From contig NZ_FXAU01000004.1 in NCBI RefSeq assembly GCF_900177625.1, positions 186,001-250,000 on the forward strand: DNA of 64,000 nt, written 5' to 3'. A model generated the notes under the pieces. The model was given only the letters and a program-made list of their open reading frames with translations. It made no database searches and was not told where the DNA came from. This document shows positions 54,470-62,643 of the stretch, in pieces. A program made the position numbers and the translations under genes. Origin of the DNA: Sphingobacterium psychroaquaticum. Lineage in GTDB: Bacteria; Bacteroidota; Bacteroidia; Sphingobacteriales; Sphingobacteriaceae. Positions within the stretch are counted from its first letter, which is position 1; each line of letters starts with the position of its first letter.

Positions 54470-56392
54470 ATGCAGAAATTTCCCATTTTTAACCAAATTG
54501 GCATTGTCCCGCGTTGGACAATCTTTTTTTGTGACTTAACCATCGCCGCTATAGCTTTCGTCTTTGCTTATGCGGTCTTCTATTCGTTTAACCTAAACGC
54601 CTACAGCAGAGTGAATTTTGCCGTAGAGATGATTCACTGTTTAACGATAACATCCATTTCCTTTTTTGTATTTCGACTCTATTCAGGAATTGTACGTTAT
54701 ACGAGCGCTGTCGACTCTATCCGTATACTATCGACACTCTTATTCAATATCATCATCCTATTTGCAATCAAGCTTATCTTCATTGCATTGCGCATCCCTT
54801 CGGTCTTACCCACAAACCTGATCATTATTTATAGTCTGTTTGCATTTACCGGATTAACGACCTACCGAACACTCATCAAGATCTTTTTCCAATACTCTAA
54901 AACACGTGGAGCAGACAAAAAAAATATTGCAGTTTTTGGGGCAGGCGATTTAGGGATAGCCGTGAAACGTACATTTGACCACGACTCCAAATCTAACAAA
55001 GTAATTGTGGCCTACTTGGATGATAGCGACAGTAAAATTGGAAAATCTATTGATGGCGTAAAGATCTATGACAGCGCAAGCTTGAACGACCTGATTGATA
55101 AACTTGCTATTGATGAGCTTATTTTTGCCACACACAACCTGAGCCTAGAACGCAAAGAGCAAATTGTTGAAACCTGTCTCGACAAGAACGTAAACGCGCT
55201 GACCTTACCACCGGTAAACGAAATCATCAATGGAAATATAACCGTCAGCCAAATTAAAAAAGTTAAAATTGAAGACCTCTTAGAGCGTGCTCCAATTAAA
55301 CTCTCGCACGAGAATATCTTGGACCAACTTGAAGGGAAACGCATTCTGGTCACGGGAGCAGCAGGTTCTATTGGAAGTGAGATTGCCAAACAGCTGGGAA
55401 AATTTAAGCCCCAATTGATTATTCTTTGTGACCAAGCAGAATCGCCTCTGCACAACTTACATCTCGACCTCCAAGATCGTTTTAAACATCAAGCCTACCA
55501 TTCCTTTATTGCTGATGTTAAAAACGAAGAACGAATGCGTACACTATTTGAGACATTCAAACCCCAGTACGTCTACCATGCGGCGGCCTACAAACATGTC
55601 CCTGTGATGGAAAACCATCCGGTAGAAGGTGTTCAAACGAATATTAGAGGGACGTTTACCTTAGCTAATTTGGCCGTTGAATATGGGGTCTCCAAGTTTG
55701 TTTTTGTGTCTACGGATAAAGCCGTAAACCCTACAAATGTAATGGGCGCGACGAAACGGATTGCGGAAATATATGTCCAATCATTGAACAATCGAATCTT
55801 TGAGCAAAACAACGAATTTAAAACCCGTTTTATCACGACTCGATTTGGGAATGTATTGGGTTCTAATGGGTCCGTCATCCCGCGTTTTAGAGAGCAAATA
55901 GAAAAAGGCGGCCCTTTAACGGTAACCCACCCAGAGATTACCCGTTACTTTATGACGATTCCAGAATCCTGTCAGCTCGTAATAGAAGCTGGATGTATGG
56001 GCAATGGCGGCGAGATTTTTGTGTTTGACATGGGTAAGTCGGTAAAAATTGTTGATCTTGCGGAGAAAATGATAAAACTGTCCGGCTTTACACCATACCA
56101 GGATATAGATATTAAATTCACCGGACTACGTCCCGGTGAGAAACTATACGAAGAGCTTCTCAATGACTTAGAGAATACTTTACCGACACATCATCAAAAA
56201 ATCATGATTGCGAAGGTGAGAGATAATAATTTCGATGAAGTATGCGCCTTAATCGACCGCTTATTCGAAATTGCAAAATCGAATAATAGTTTAGATATTG
56301 TTCGACAAATGAAATGTATTGTCCCCGAATTTAAAAGTCAAAATTCCATCTACGAGCAGCTTGATGTAGAACGGACACCTACAACTAACTGA
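54470..56392 (+). CDS. CapD/FlaA1-type nucleoside-diphosphate-sugar dehydratase
   Basis: A 640-residue membrane-anchored enzyme. Residues 1 to about 140 contain four or five transmembrane helices; a first Rossmann-like domain starts at VFGAGDLGIAVKRT (about residue 161); the catalytic extended SDR domain begins with ILVTGAAGSIGSEIAK (about residue 294) and has ADVKNEERM, YHAAAYKHVPVMENHP and VSTDKAVNPTNVMGATKR with the catalytic Lys. The family (WbpM, PglF, CapD) removes water from UDP-GlcNAc at C4-C6 for capsule, O-antigen or glycan synthesis. It stands alone here, divergent from ald. Confidence 0.93.
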   Translation: MQKFPIFNQIGIVPRWTIFFCDLTIAAIAFVFAYAVFYSFNLNAYSRVNFAVEMIHCLTITSISFFVFRLYSGIVRYTSAVDSIRILSTLLFNIIILFAIKLIFIALRIPSVLPTNLIIIYSLFAFTGLTTYRTLIKIFFQYSKTRGADKKNIAVFGAGDLGIAVKRTFDHDSKSNKVIVAYLDDSDSKIGKSIDGVKIYDSASLNDLIDKLAIDELIFATHNLSLERKEQIVETCLDKNVNALTLPPVNEIINGNITVSQIKKVKIEDLLERAPIKLSHENILDQLEGKRILVTGAAGSIGSEIAKQLGKFKPQLIILCDQAESPLHNLHLDLQDRFKHQAYHSFIADVKNEERMRTLFETFKPQYVYHAAAYKHVPVMENHPVEGVQTNIRGTFTLANLAVEYGVSKFVFVSTDKAVNPTNVMGATKRIAEIYVQSLNNRIFEQNNEFKTRFITTRFGNVLGSNGSVIPRFREQIEKGGPLTVTHPEITRYFMTIPESCQLVIEAGCMGNGGEIFVFDMGKSVKIVDLAEKMIKLSGFTPYQDIDIKFTGLRPGEKLYEELLNDLENTLPTHHQKIMIAKVRDNNFDEVCALIDRLFEIAKSNNSLDIVRQMKCIVPEFKSQNSIYEQLDVERTPTTN

Positions 56393-56419
56393 TATAAAGC
56401 AGAGAATTTTCATTTAAAG

Positions 56420-56449
56420 TTGCAATAAATTTTTAAAAGTGTAATTTTG
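56420..56449 (+). promoter_or_regulatory. Promoter of the TPR gene
   Basis: TTG (56420-56422) followed after 19 bases by TAATTTTG (56442-56449), a good consensus match; the leader would be about 27 bases. Confidence 0.65.
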
Positions 56450-56479
56450 CGTTCCATATTAATAATACGATAATAACAA

Positions 56480-57145
56480 ATGTCAAACATTAATGTAAAT
56501 CCAATCGAACCTAAAAAAACTGGTTCATTTTTTCAGGACAACCAAAAAAGTATAACCTTCATCGTTGGCGGTATCGTGGTCTTGATATTGCTTTATTTAG
56601 GTTATCAGAAACTATATCTAGAGCCACGCGCAGAGAAAGCAGCCAATCAGCTGTATAAAGCGGAAGAATATGTTATGATCGACTCTCTACAAGCTAAAGC
56701 AATCAGTGGAGACGGTTCTTTCTTAGGTTTCAAAGAAATTGCAGACGAATACTCGAATACGAAGTCAGCAAATATTGCAAATGCATACTTAGGAGGACTA
56801 TATTTACGTCAAGGTAACTACCAAGAAGCGATTAAGTATCTTCAAAAATACAGTAACACAGGAAGTGAAATCTTAGACCCACTTGTCATCGGCCTTATCG
56901 GTGATGCTTACTCAGAATCCAAAGACTACAAAGCTGCTGCCGATCAATACAAGCGCGCTGCAGAAAAGGCTAAGAACTCTTACACTACACCTTTGTTCCT
57001 TAAAAAATTAGGTTTAGTTTACGAAGCATTGGAGGATTTCAAAAATGCGGAACAAACATACCAATCTATTAAAACAGATTATCCAGAGAGCCCAGAAGCA
57101 AATCTAGTGGATGGACTAATTGCTCGAGCGAAAGCAAAGCAATAA
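56480..57145 (+). CDS. Membrane-anchored tetratricopeptide-repeat protein
   Basis: A 221-residue protein with a cytoplasmic N-terminus, one transmembrane helix (residues about 27-46) and a periplasmic part made of TPR-like helical pairs: NAYLGGLYLRQGNYQEAIKYLQ, IGDAYSESKDYKAAADQYKRA and KLGLVYEALEDFKNAEQTYQ (residues about 100-205). It resembles YfgM-type proteins, which act with periplasmic chaperones and the Sec translocon. It has its own promoter and terminator, so it is a single-gene unit. Function here is not proven. Confidence 0.82.
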   Translation: MSNINVNPIEPKKTGSFFQDNQKSITFIVGGIVVLILLYLGYQKLYLEPRAEKAANQLYKAEEYVMIDSLQAKAISGDGSFLGFKEIADEYSNTKSANIANAYLGGLYLRQGNYQEAIKYLQKYSNTGSEILDPLVIGLIGDAYSESKDYKAAADQYKRAAEKAKNSYTTPLFLKKLGLVYEALEDFKNAEQTYQSIKTDYPESPEANLVDGLIARAKAKQ

Positions 57146-57168
57146 TATAAAATTCAATTACTTTTAGT

Positions 57169-57199
57169 GAAGGAGATGCCAAAAACATCTCCTTCTTTT
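57169..57199 (+). terminator. Terminator of the TPR gene
   Basis: Perfect 10-bp stem GAAGGAGATG (57169-57178) / CATCTCCTTC (57186-57195) with a seven-base loop and TTTT. Confidence 0.9.
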
Positions 57200-57216
57200 A
57201 TGAACAATGTTTTATT

Positions 57217-57224
57217 TATCTTTG
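57217..57224 (+). promoter_or_regulatory. ribH -7 box, probably leaderless
   Basis: TATCTTTG ends four bases before the ribH ATG; box, spacer and start codon are identical to those of trmD. Confidence 0.6.
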
Positions 57225-57228
57225 CGCC

Positions 57229-57717
57229 ATGTCAAGTAGCTTAAAAAATTTATCCGATTTTTCACATATTAAAGTCGGCAATGCAGAGGGATTGAAATTT
57301 GCAATCGTTGTATCACAATGGAACGCTCAGGTAACTGGCGCCCTCCTAAATGGTGCTATTGCAGGTCTTGTGAACCATGGTGCACAGGAAAGTGATATTG
57401 ATATCATCGAAGTACCCGGCAGTTACGAGCTTATCGCGGGTGCAGATATTGCTTTTCGCAACTCAGGCTTTGATGCCGTAATCTGCTTAGGGTGTATTAT
57501 TCAAGGCGAAACTCGTCACTTTGACTTTATCTGTGATGCCGTAGGTCACGGTGTGGCAAACGTAGGAATCAAATACAATAAACCAGCTATCTTTGGCGTT
57601 TTGACTACAGATAACTTGGAGCAAGCCCTCGACAGAGCGGGTGGTAAACATGGAAATAAAGGGGAGGAAGCTGCTATTACGGCAATTCAAATGGCGCTGA
57701 TTAGTAAACGGTACTAA
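57229..57717 (+). CDS. ribH: 6,7-dimethyl-8-ribityllumazine synthase
   Basis: A 162-residue enzyme that makes the direct precursor of riboflavin. The substrate-binding motifs are present: IVVSQWNAQVTGALLNGA, VPGSYELIAGADIAF (residues about 65-79), CLGCIIQGETRHFDFICDAV with the catalytic His (about residue 96), IFGVLTTDNLEQA and the C-terminal GNKGEEAAITAIQMA. It is isolated from other rib genes, as is often the case in Bacteroidota. Confidence 0.97.
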   Translation: MSSSLKNLSDFSHIKVGNAEGLKFAIVVSQWNAQVTGALLNGAIAGLVNHGAQESDIDIIEVPGSYELIAGADIAFRNSGFDAVICLGCIIQGETRHFDFICDAVGHGVANVGIKYNKPAIFGVLTTDNLEQALDRAGGKHGNKGEEAAITAIQMALISKRY

Positions 57718-57723
57718 TGGTAC

Positions 57724-57731
57724 TATTTTTG
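57724..57731 (+). promoter_or_regulatory. Candidate -7 box for the small lipoprotein gene
   Basis: TATTTTTG ends 13 bases before the ATG at 57745. Confidence 0.45.
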
Positions 57732-57744
57732 TAAAACAAAGCTT

Positions 57745-57873
57745 ATGAAACGTTTTCTACTCCTATCTATTGGCCTTCTTTTTTTAGGAGCCACTCTTTT
57801 TTCCGCTTGTGCTCCGCAGGAGAAGTGTGCTGCTTACAGCACCTATCCGAAGAAAAAAAGTAGAACGAAGTAA
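57745..57873 (+). CDS. Small lipoprotein (42 residues)
   Basis: A short frame of 42 residues that starts MKRFLLLSIGLLFLGATLF, a clear lipoprotein signal ending in the lipobox FSAC at residue 22, followed by 20 mature residues with two or so Cys and a basic tail ending SRTK. It has a promoter box upstream and ends five bases before the next secreted-protein gene. The mature part is too short for a domain; resemblance to tiny entericidin-like lipoproteins is only in kind. I judge it real from the signal and the operon-like spacing. Confidence 0.65.
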   Translation: MKRFLLLSIGLLFLGATLFSACAPQEKCAAYSTYPKKKSRTK

Positions 57874-57878
57874 ACAGA

Positions 57879-58598
57879 ATGAGAAAAATTCTCCCCATTA
57901 TAGTCTTCCTTTTAGCTTTTGGCAGCTTATCCGTCGTAGCACAAAGTGGGAGCATAGCAAGTTTATGGAAAGGTGTTGGCGGTAAAAGTAAATGGAATGC
58001 AACAGATTTCATCTTATTTACCGCCAATGGCAACGATTCCCATTATCTACAGAATGGCAGACGGTTTCTGATTAATAAAAAAACAGGAGAGTGCCGTTTT
58101 GAAGGACGAACAATGAACAATCAAAACATAGTCGTCCTTTTCAACTATAAAACAGAGAAATTACTGCGTTATTTCGTCAACGGTAAGGAGGAAAAGAAAC
58201 ACGATGTTGATATCCTTGCATCCTTTAAACAGGTAAACGAGCAATTTCTTCGGGACGCTTCGCTATTATTTCTCCCCACGTTAATGGATAGACCGGATAC
58301 ACGAGTTGGAAAGGTAAGCTCCAAGATAATTAATGCAGAGAAGTTGCATGCCGTTTCCTTCCAGCTAAAAGATAATTTTATTGCTGGCGATATGTTATTT
58401 AATGCCGATGATGGTTTTATTCGGCAGCTCATAGACAAAGAAGGAAATGCCTTTTATGTTAATGGCTATAAGGATATTGGTGGCGGTCTATTCCTCCCAA
58501 CAATATTCAAAAACCTACAACACGCCGATCGAAATACAACATTCACCACCGTTGCTGCATTTACCGATATGGAAGCGGCAAAATTTGAAAATTTATAA
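57879..58598 (+). CDS. Secreted protein of unknown function
   Basis: A 239-residue protein with a signal peptide ending near residue 22 (SVVAQ). The mature part alternates strands and charged loops: SKWNATDFILFTANGND, RRFLINKKTGECRFEGR, FNYKTEKLLRYFVNGKEEKK and FIAGDMLFNADDGFIRQLIDKEGN, a layout reminiscent of periplasmic proteins that bind or hydrolyse lipids or of outer-membrane-lipoprotein sorting factors, but no motif I can name. It follows the small lipoprotein gene by five bases and precedes ytxJ by one base, so the three are one operon. Confidence 0.75.
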   Translation: MRKILPIIVFLLAFGSLSVVAQSGSIASLWKGVGGKSKWNATDFILFTANGNDSHYLQNGRRFLINKKTGECRFEGRTMNNQNIVVLFNYKTEKLLRYFVNGKEEKKHDVDILASFKQVNEQFLRDASLLFLPTLMDRPDTRVGKVSSKIINAEKLHAVSFQLKDNFIAGDMLFNADDGFIRQLIDKEGNAFYVNGYKDIGGGLFLPTIFKNLQHADRNTTFTTVAAFTDMEAAKFENL

Positions 58599-58599
58599 A

Positions 58600-58929
58600 A
58601 TGAACTGGGAATCTCTTCAATCGCTTGATCAATTACAGAATCTGGCGTCAAGCAATCGTCCTTTTGTCGTCTTTAAACATAGTACACGTTGCTCTGTAAG
58701 CAGCATGGCCAAAAAAAGTTTGGAGTTTGATTTCGACCAGCTTCCAGCGGGCGCTGTAATCTATTTTTTAGACCTTATTGCTTTACGGGATATATCTAAT
58801 TTTATTGCCGAACACTGGGCTGTAAAACACGAATCTCCCCAGCTGTTAGTGCTTCAGGGAGATTCATGCTTGTACCATGCTTCGCATCAAGATATTGAAC
58901 TGAGCGAGGTCTTGTCTTTTATTTCGTAA
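58600..58929 (+). CDS. ytxJ: Bacillithiol-system redox protein YtxJ
   Basis: A 109-residue thioredoxin-fold protein of the YtxJ family, which accompanies bacillithiol metabolism. It begins MNWESLQSLDQLQNL and contains the family's monothiol active site FKHSTRCSVSSMA with C31; the rest is IYFLDLIALRDISNFIAEHWAVKHESPQ and LLVLQGDSC, here cited in part. The start at 58600 follows the stop of the upstream gene by one base; an earlier in-frame ATG inside that gene would add 51 non-homologous residues. Its last 11 bases overlap the end of the convergent hexosaminidase gene. Confidence 0.88.
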   Translation: MNWESLQSLDQLQNLASSNRPFVVFKHSTRCSVSSMAKKSLEFDFDQLPAGAVIYFLDLIALRDISNFIAEHWAVKHESPQLLVLQGDSCLYHASHQDIELSEVLSFIS

Positions 58930-61405
58930 AAACGGTCGGCAGACTCGTTCTGCCATCTTCACCTACAGTGACAAAGGTTGCAACTTGTCCTTTCTTTAAC
59001 GCTATAGGAGCATTATATTTTGCACTTGCTGCTGTCGGCATCCGCCCATCTGTCGTATAGTATATAGCAAAACCGGGGTATTCTGCCTTCGCATGAAGTT
59101 TTCCTTCTATTTCTTTAAGACCAACAGCCGGCAAACGAAACTTAACAGTAGCGGCAATTTTTTTCAATTCATTATTCCCTACTTTGTTGATAAATTGACT
59201 GTAGTCTTTATCGAATGCCGTTAAGGAGAAAGCATTATCGTCTTCGTAATCTTTACGAGGAGACCAAGCGCGTTCTGCCAGAGCGAAAAGACGAGGGAAG
59301 AGCATATAATCAGTCCGTTCTACGGTTTGAATTGTCTCCGCCCATAAGCCTCCTTTTATCCCCACTAAATTCTTCCGTCCCTCTTCTGTCAGGCGAACGC
59401 TGTTATTAAAATGGCCTTTAGGGAACTTAGCTCCATTTATACTATATTCAATCGTGGAAAAGAAATGTTCGGGCAAGAAAGTATAAGACTGATACAGATC
59501 TGCGTAACTCGCCCATTTCAAACCTGGCTCGTCAAAATTTGTACTCCATGCCATGTCAAAATAGTTATTGTTCGCACTGATATAAACCGTTTCATAACCA
59601 GCATTAGCCAAGCGATAAGCAAGATCCTCTTGTCCACCACCAACAAGGTTGTTCCAAACGTCGAGCTGGATATTGCCATTTTTTAACGTTGGATTTACAT
59701 CCATTCCTTTTCCCTGGTTCACCATGCCCATCTCTTCCCATCCAGCCATCTGTAGACCTCGTGCATGACAAAGTTCATTGATCTTTTGGATATAGTATGG
59801 CCACACCTCATAAACCGTCTTAAAATTCTCCTTGCGCATCAATTCCATTATTTTAGGTGATTTTTCCCAAACGCCGTTTGGCACCTCATCGCCACCCAAA
59901 GAGACCTTTTCAAGAGTAAGCCCAGCATCCCTATACATCTGCTTAAAATCATCCAACACAACGCCTAAAAACGCATAAACAGACGGAAGCGCCGGGTTCA
60001 TGATATTATCATTGAAATACTGCGCCGAACTGTAGACCGATTTATCATCAAAATCATGTAACAGGTACTTTTCAGCCTCGGCTTTATTTCCTTCTTTCAT
60101 ATACCTGTGATATCGTGCTTCCATTGCCTTAATTGAAGCGCGGGCATGTCCAGGCGTTTCAATCTCGGGCACGACGGTAATATGACGTTGCTTCGCGTAT
60201 CGTAAAATCTCGATAAAATCCTGTCGCGTCAGATAGTGCCCTTTCGTGGGCCCTGCTCCCGAGCCATAGGCAGGCTGTATCGTAGAACCGTTATGAAACA
60301 TTGCCGAACGATTTGCCCCCACCTCAGTAAGCTCCGGAAAGGATGGTATCGCTATACGCCAACCTTCATCGTCGATAAAATGAAAATGAAAGGTATTAAG
60401 CTTGTAATATGACATTAAATCCAAATACTTTAGCATACTTTCTTTACCTCGAAAGTTACGAGCAATATCCAACATGAGCCCGCGATATCCATACCGCGGT
60501 TCGTCTTGGATGGAGACGAATGGTAATTGAATGGACGTAGCCTTAAAGTCGGATACCGTCAATAAGGAGCGAACAGTCTGTAACGCGTAGAAAATACCGG
60601 TTCCGGTAGAGGCCTCCATCCGTATGCCCTGACCATCGATTTCTAATCCGTATGCTTCTTTTCCATAACCGGCTTTCTTCACAATCTTCAGGAGAGCATC
60701 CTCCCCTCCTTCGGTAAAGCTAATTCCAGAAAACTGGAGAGCAAACTCGTTGAGGTTCGCGATTTCGGTGTAAAAAGCTTCATCAACACGATATGAAACA
60801 GCTCCTTGTAGAGTAAGTTGTCCTTTTTTCTGTTGTATACTTTTAGGTGTCGGCAATATTAATTTACTATCACTAGCCTGGTCACGTGCCTGGATCTTGT
60901 CGTATAGCTTCTCCCAAAATAGATTTTGATCTGCTGCGGTTCCTTTAATTTTAGCCGCCTGTAGCGGTATATTATAATGTTTGGAGTGATCTACACGATC
61001 TTGGTAATAAAAACCATTCGGAACCGTTGATACATTCACAATTGGATACTTTGAAGCATAGATCATAACAATGGAGTCCTTAGCTTTCAACTGTGTCCCA
61101 TCTGCAAAACGAATGCAAAAGAGATTCCCATTCTTATCGCTTAATTCAAACTTGCTATCTTTCTTTTCAACAAGTGGAAAAATAGTATTGAACCAGATAT
61201 CTCCCCTGTCAAGTTGCACCGTCTTATTTTTCGTATTTTTAAGTACTAAAACCAGATCGAGATTATCCTTACCATTATAATTTTCAGAGGCACGCCACGA
61301 TATTTCGAATTGATCTTTCTGAACCTGCGCATGTATAGGTTCTAATATAGAAATAGCCATAATAGAGGAAAGGAATAATTTAATACCAAGAAATGATTTG
61401 CACAT
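58919..61405 (-). CDS. Beta-N-acetylhexosaminidase, glycoside hydrolase family 20
   Basis: An 828-residue secreted enzyme that removes terminal beta-linked GlcNAc or GalNAc. A signal peptide ends near residue 26 (IHAQ). Residues about 28-160 are a CHB_HEX-type immunoglobulin-like domain; about 195-310 the GH20b domain; then the catalytic barrel with YRGLMLDIARNF, FHFIDDEGWRI, VVPEIETPGHARA and the catalytic pair D506-E507 in SLGGDEVPNGVW. The C-terminal ~80 residues (IYYTTDGRMPTA) form the usual chitobiase-type C-terminal domain. It may act in chitin or glycan breakdown; no other chitinolytic gene is near. Confidence 0.95.
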   Translation of the reverse strand: MCKSFLGIKLFLSSIMAISILEPIHAQVQKDQFEISWRASENYNGKDNLDLVLVLKNTKNKTVQLDRGDIWFNTIFPLVEKKDSKFELSDKNGNLFCIRFADGTQLKAKDSIVMIYASKYPIVNVSTVPNGFYYQDRVDHSKHYNIPLQAAKIKGTAADQNLFWEKLYDKIQARDQASDSKLILPTPKSIQQKKGQLTLQGAVSYRVDEAFYTEIANLNEFALQFSGISFTEGGEDALLKIVKKAGYGKEAYGLEIDGQGIRMEASTGTGIFYALQTVRSLLTVSDFKATSIQLPFVSIQDEPRYGYRGLMLDIARNFRGKESMLKYLDLMSYYKLNTFHFHFIDDEGWRIAIPSFPELTEVGANRSAMFHNGSTIQPAYGSGAGPTKGHYLTRQDFIEILRYAKQRHITVVPEIETPGHARASIKAMEARYHRYMKEGNKAEAEKYLLHDFDDKSVYSSAQYFNDNIMNPALPSVYAFLGVVLDDFKQMYRDAGLTLEKVSLGGDEVPNGVWEKSPKIMELMRKENFKTVYEVWPYYIQKINELCHARGLQMAGWEEMGMVNQGKGMDVNPTLKNGNIQLDVWNNLVGGGQEDLAYRLANAGYETVYISANNNYFDMAWSTNFDEPGLKWASYADLYQSYTFLPEHFFSTIEYSINGAKFPKGHFNNSVRLTEEGRKNLVGIKGGLWAETIQTVERTDYMLFPRLFALAERAWSPRKDYEDDNAFSLTAFDKDYSQFINKVGNNELKKIAATVKFRLPAVGLKEIEGKLHAKAEYPGFAIYYTTDGRMPTAASAKYNAPIALKKGQVATFVTVGEDGRTSLPTVFTK

Positions 61406-61539
61406 GATGGTTATAATTTGATTGTTCTAAAATAATAAAATTTTTCAATTATTCGAGATCGCGAGTAAACGCATAGTAAGGCTGTTAATCTAACTTTAAC
61501 TCCATTAAATCAACTTTTATAAACTTTTTTCAAAAAAGT

Positions 61540-61570
61540 TTTGCAAAATGAATTAACCTTTCTATATTTG
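61540..61570 (+). promoter_or_regulatory. Promoter of tRNA-Glu
   Basis: TTTG (61540-61543) followed after 19 bases by TATATTTG (61563-61570), a textbook Bacteroidota promoter 19 bases before the mature tRNA. Confidence 0.8.
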
Positions 61571-61589
61571 CACACCGAAACAGGAAAAC

Positions 61590-61661
61590 GGCCCGTTCGT
61601 CTAGGGGTTAGGACGCAAGATTTTCATTCTTGAAACAGGGGTTCGATTCCCCTACGGGCTA
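61590..61661 (+). tRNA. tRNA-Glu (anticodon TTC)
   Basis: A 72-base cloverleaf. Acceptor stem GGCCCGT pairs with ACGGGCT (first pair G-U), the D arm contains GTCTAGGGGTTAGGAC, the anticodon stem-loop is CAAGA-TTTTCAT-TCTTG with anticodon TTC, and the T arm is AGGGGTTCGATTCCCCT. CCA is not encoded. A terminator follows within four bases, so it is a single-tRNA transcript. Confidence 0.97.
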
Positions 61662-61664
61662 CAA

Positions 61665-61697
61665 AAAGCGACTTCAAAAGAAGTCGCTTTTTTTTTG
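61665..61697 (+). terminator. Terminator of tRNA-Glu
   Basis: Perfect 11-bp stem AAAGCGACTTC / GAAGTCGCTTT with an AAAA loop, followed by a run of T. Confidence 0.93.
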
Positions 61698-61725
61698 TTA
61701 AAGGTTATTGTTTGAGAGTATGGTG

Positions 61726-62430
61726 TTAAAATAATTGGGTACCATACTCACTTGCATTGTCATTGTCCTGCTTCTTAATATCATTATACATTTTGACATA
61801 ATTAATAAACACCGTACTAGTAAGCTTCTTCTCATTTTCAAGTTGCATTAACAGTTCTGGAGCATCAGGCATAAAATCCTTCAAACTGGCTATAATGCGA
61901 TCTTTAGACATTCCGCCCATCAAAAATCCTCCTTGACTTTTAAGTACAAGCACTTCATTTTGCGATTTTTTAAATATATAATACTGGGGAGGGCTCGTAA
62001 CGCCTCCTATTGGGGCACCTCCTGGCACTACACTTGCCCTGCCTGGGGTCGTGGTTCCTCCTTCACCATAAACAATAATATCTCCATCCGCACATACTTC
62101 CAAAAAGGACAATATGCCCTCAGATCGTGCACGATCATAAATGCGATACTTCTTCGGTTCCGATCCAGGTATTTTAACTTTTCCATCTAAGACATGCGTA
62201 GGTGCAAATAGAGTTTGACTTTTTGCATCAAAAGCACGAAATACCTCTCTAACTCCAAAACTTTTCTTTTTCCCATCAACCTTAAATTTTACAACTCTAG
62301 CATTACTTGAGACAAACTCACCATATATCGTATCACTCTTTGGTGTAATAATATAGCTTACGTCTGTCTGGGTAAAGGCCCTACTAAAGAATAGAATAAA
62401 GAAGACCACTAAAAGGTTTATTTTTTTCAT
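61726..62430 (-). CDS. Secreted protein of unknown function
   Basis: A 234-residue protein with a signal peptide ending near residue 21 (RAFTQ). The mature part starts with a short strand-rich region (SYIITPKSDTIYGEFVSS, KFKVDGKKKSFGVREVF), of the kind seen in Bacteroidota exported proteins of unknown role, then a Gly/Pro/Thr-rich loop (residues about 124-145) and a C-terminal helical segment. I recognise no catalytic motif. It stands alone on the minus strand between the tRNA and the TlpA-like gene. Confidence 0.7.
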   Translation of the reverse strand: MKKINLLVVFFILFFSRAFTQTDVSYIITPKSDTIYGEFVSSNARVVKFKVDGKKKSFGVREVFRAFDAKSQTLFAPTHVLDGKVKIPGSEPKKYRIYDRARSEGILSFLEVCADGDIIVYGEGGTTTPGRASVVPGGAPIGGVTSPPQYYIFKKSQNEVLVLKSQGGFLMGGMSKDRIIASLKDFMPDAPELLMQLENEKKLTSTVFINYVKMYNDIKKQDNDNASEYGTQLF

Positions 62431-62603
62431 AGTTGAAATGTTTTTGAAATGGCCGAATATACATGTAATAACTTACAAAACAAGGCTCATTACCGATCAA
62501 CCATATGTTCCAAGTAGCTATACTAAATCTGGATCAGACTATTTCAGGTATACATCGTTAGATGTTCAGGATTAATACTCAGTGAGATTCTGTGTATTAA
62601 TAT

Positions 62604-62638
62604 GAACCCCACTTCACCTTAATAGTTATGTGGGGTTC
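62604..62638 (-). terminator. Probable terminator of the TlpA-like gene
   Basis: Perfect 9-bp stem GAACCCCAC (62604-62612) / GTGGGGTTC (62630-62638); the minus-strand T run after it is weak. Confidence 0.6.
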
Positions 62639-62643
62639 AAACA

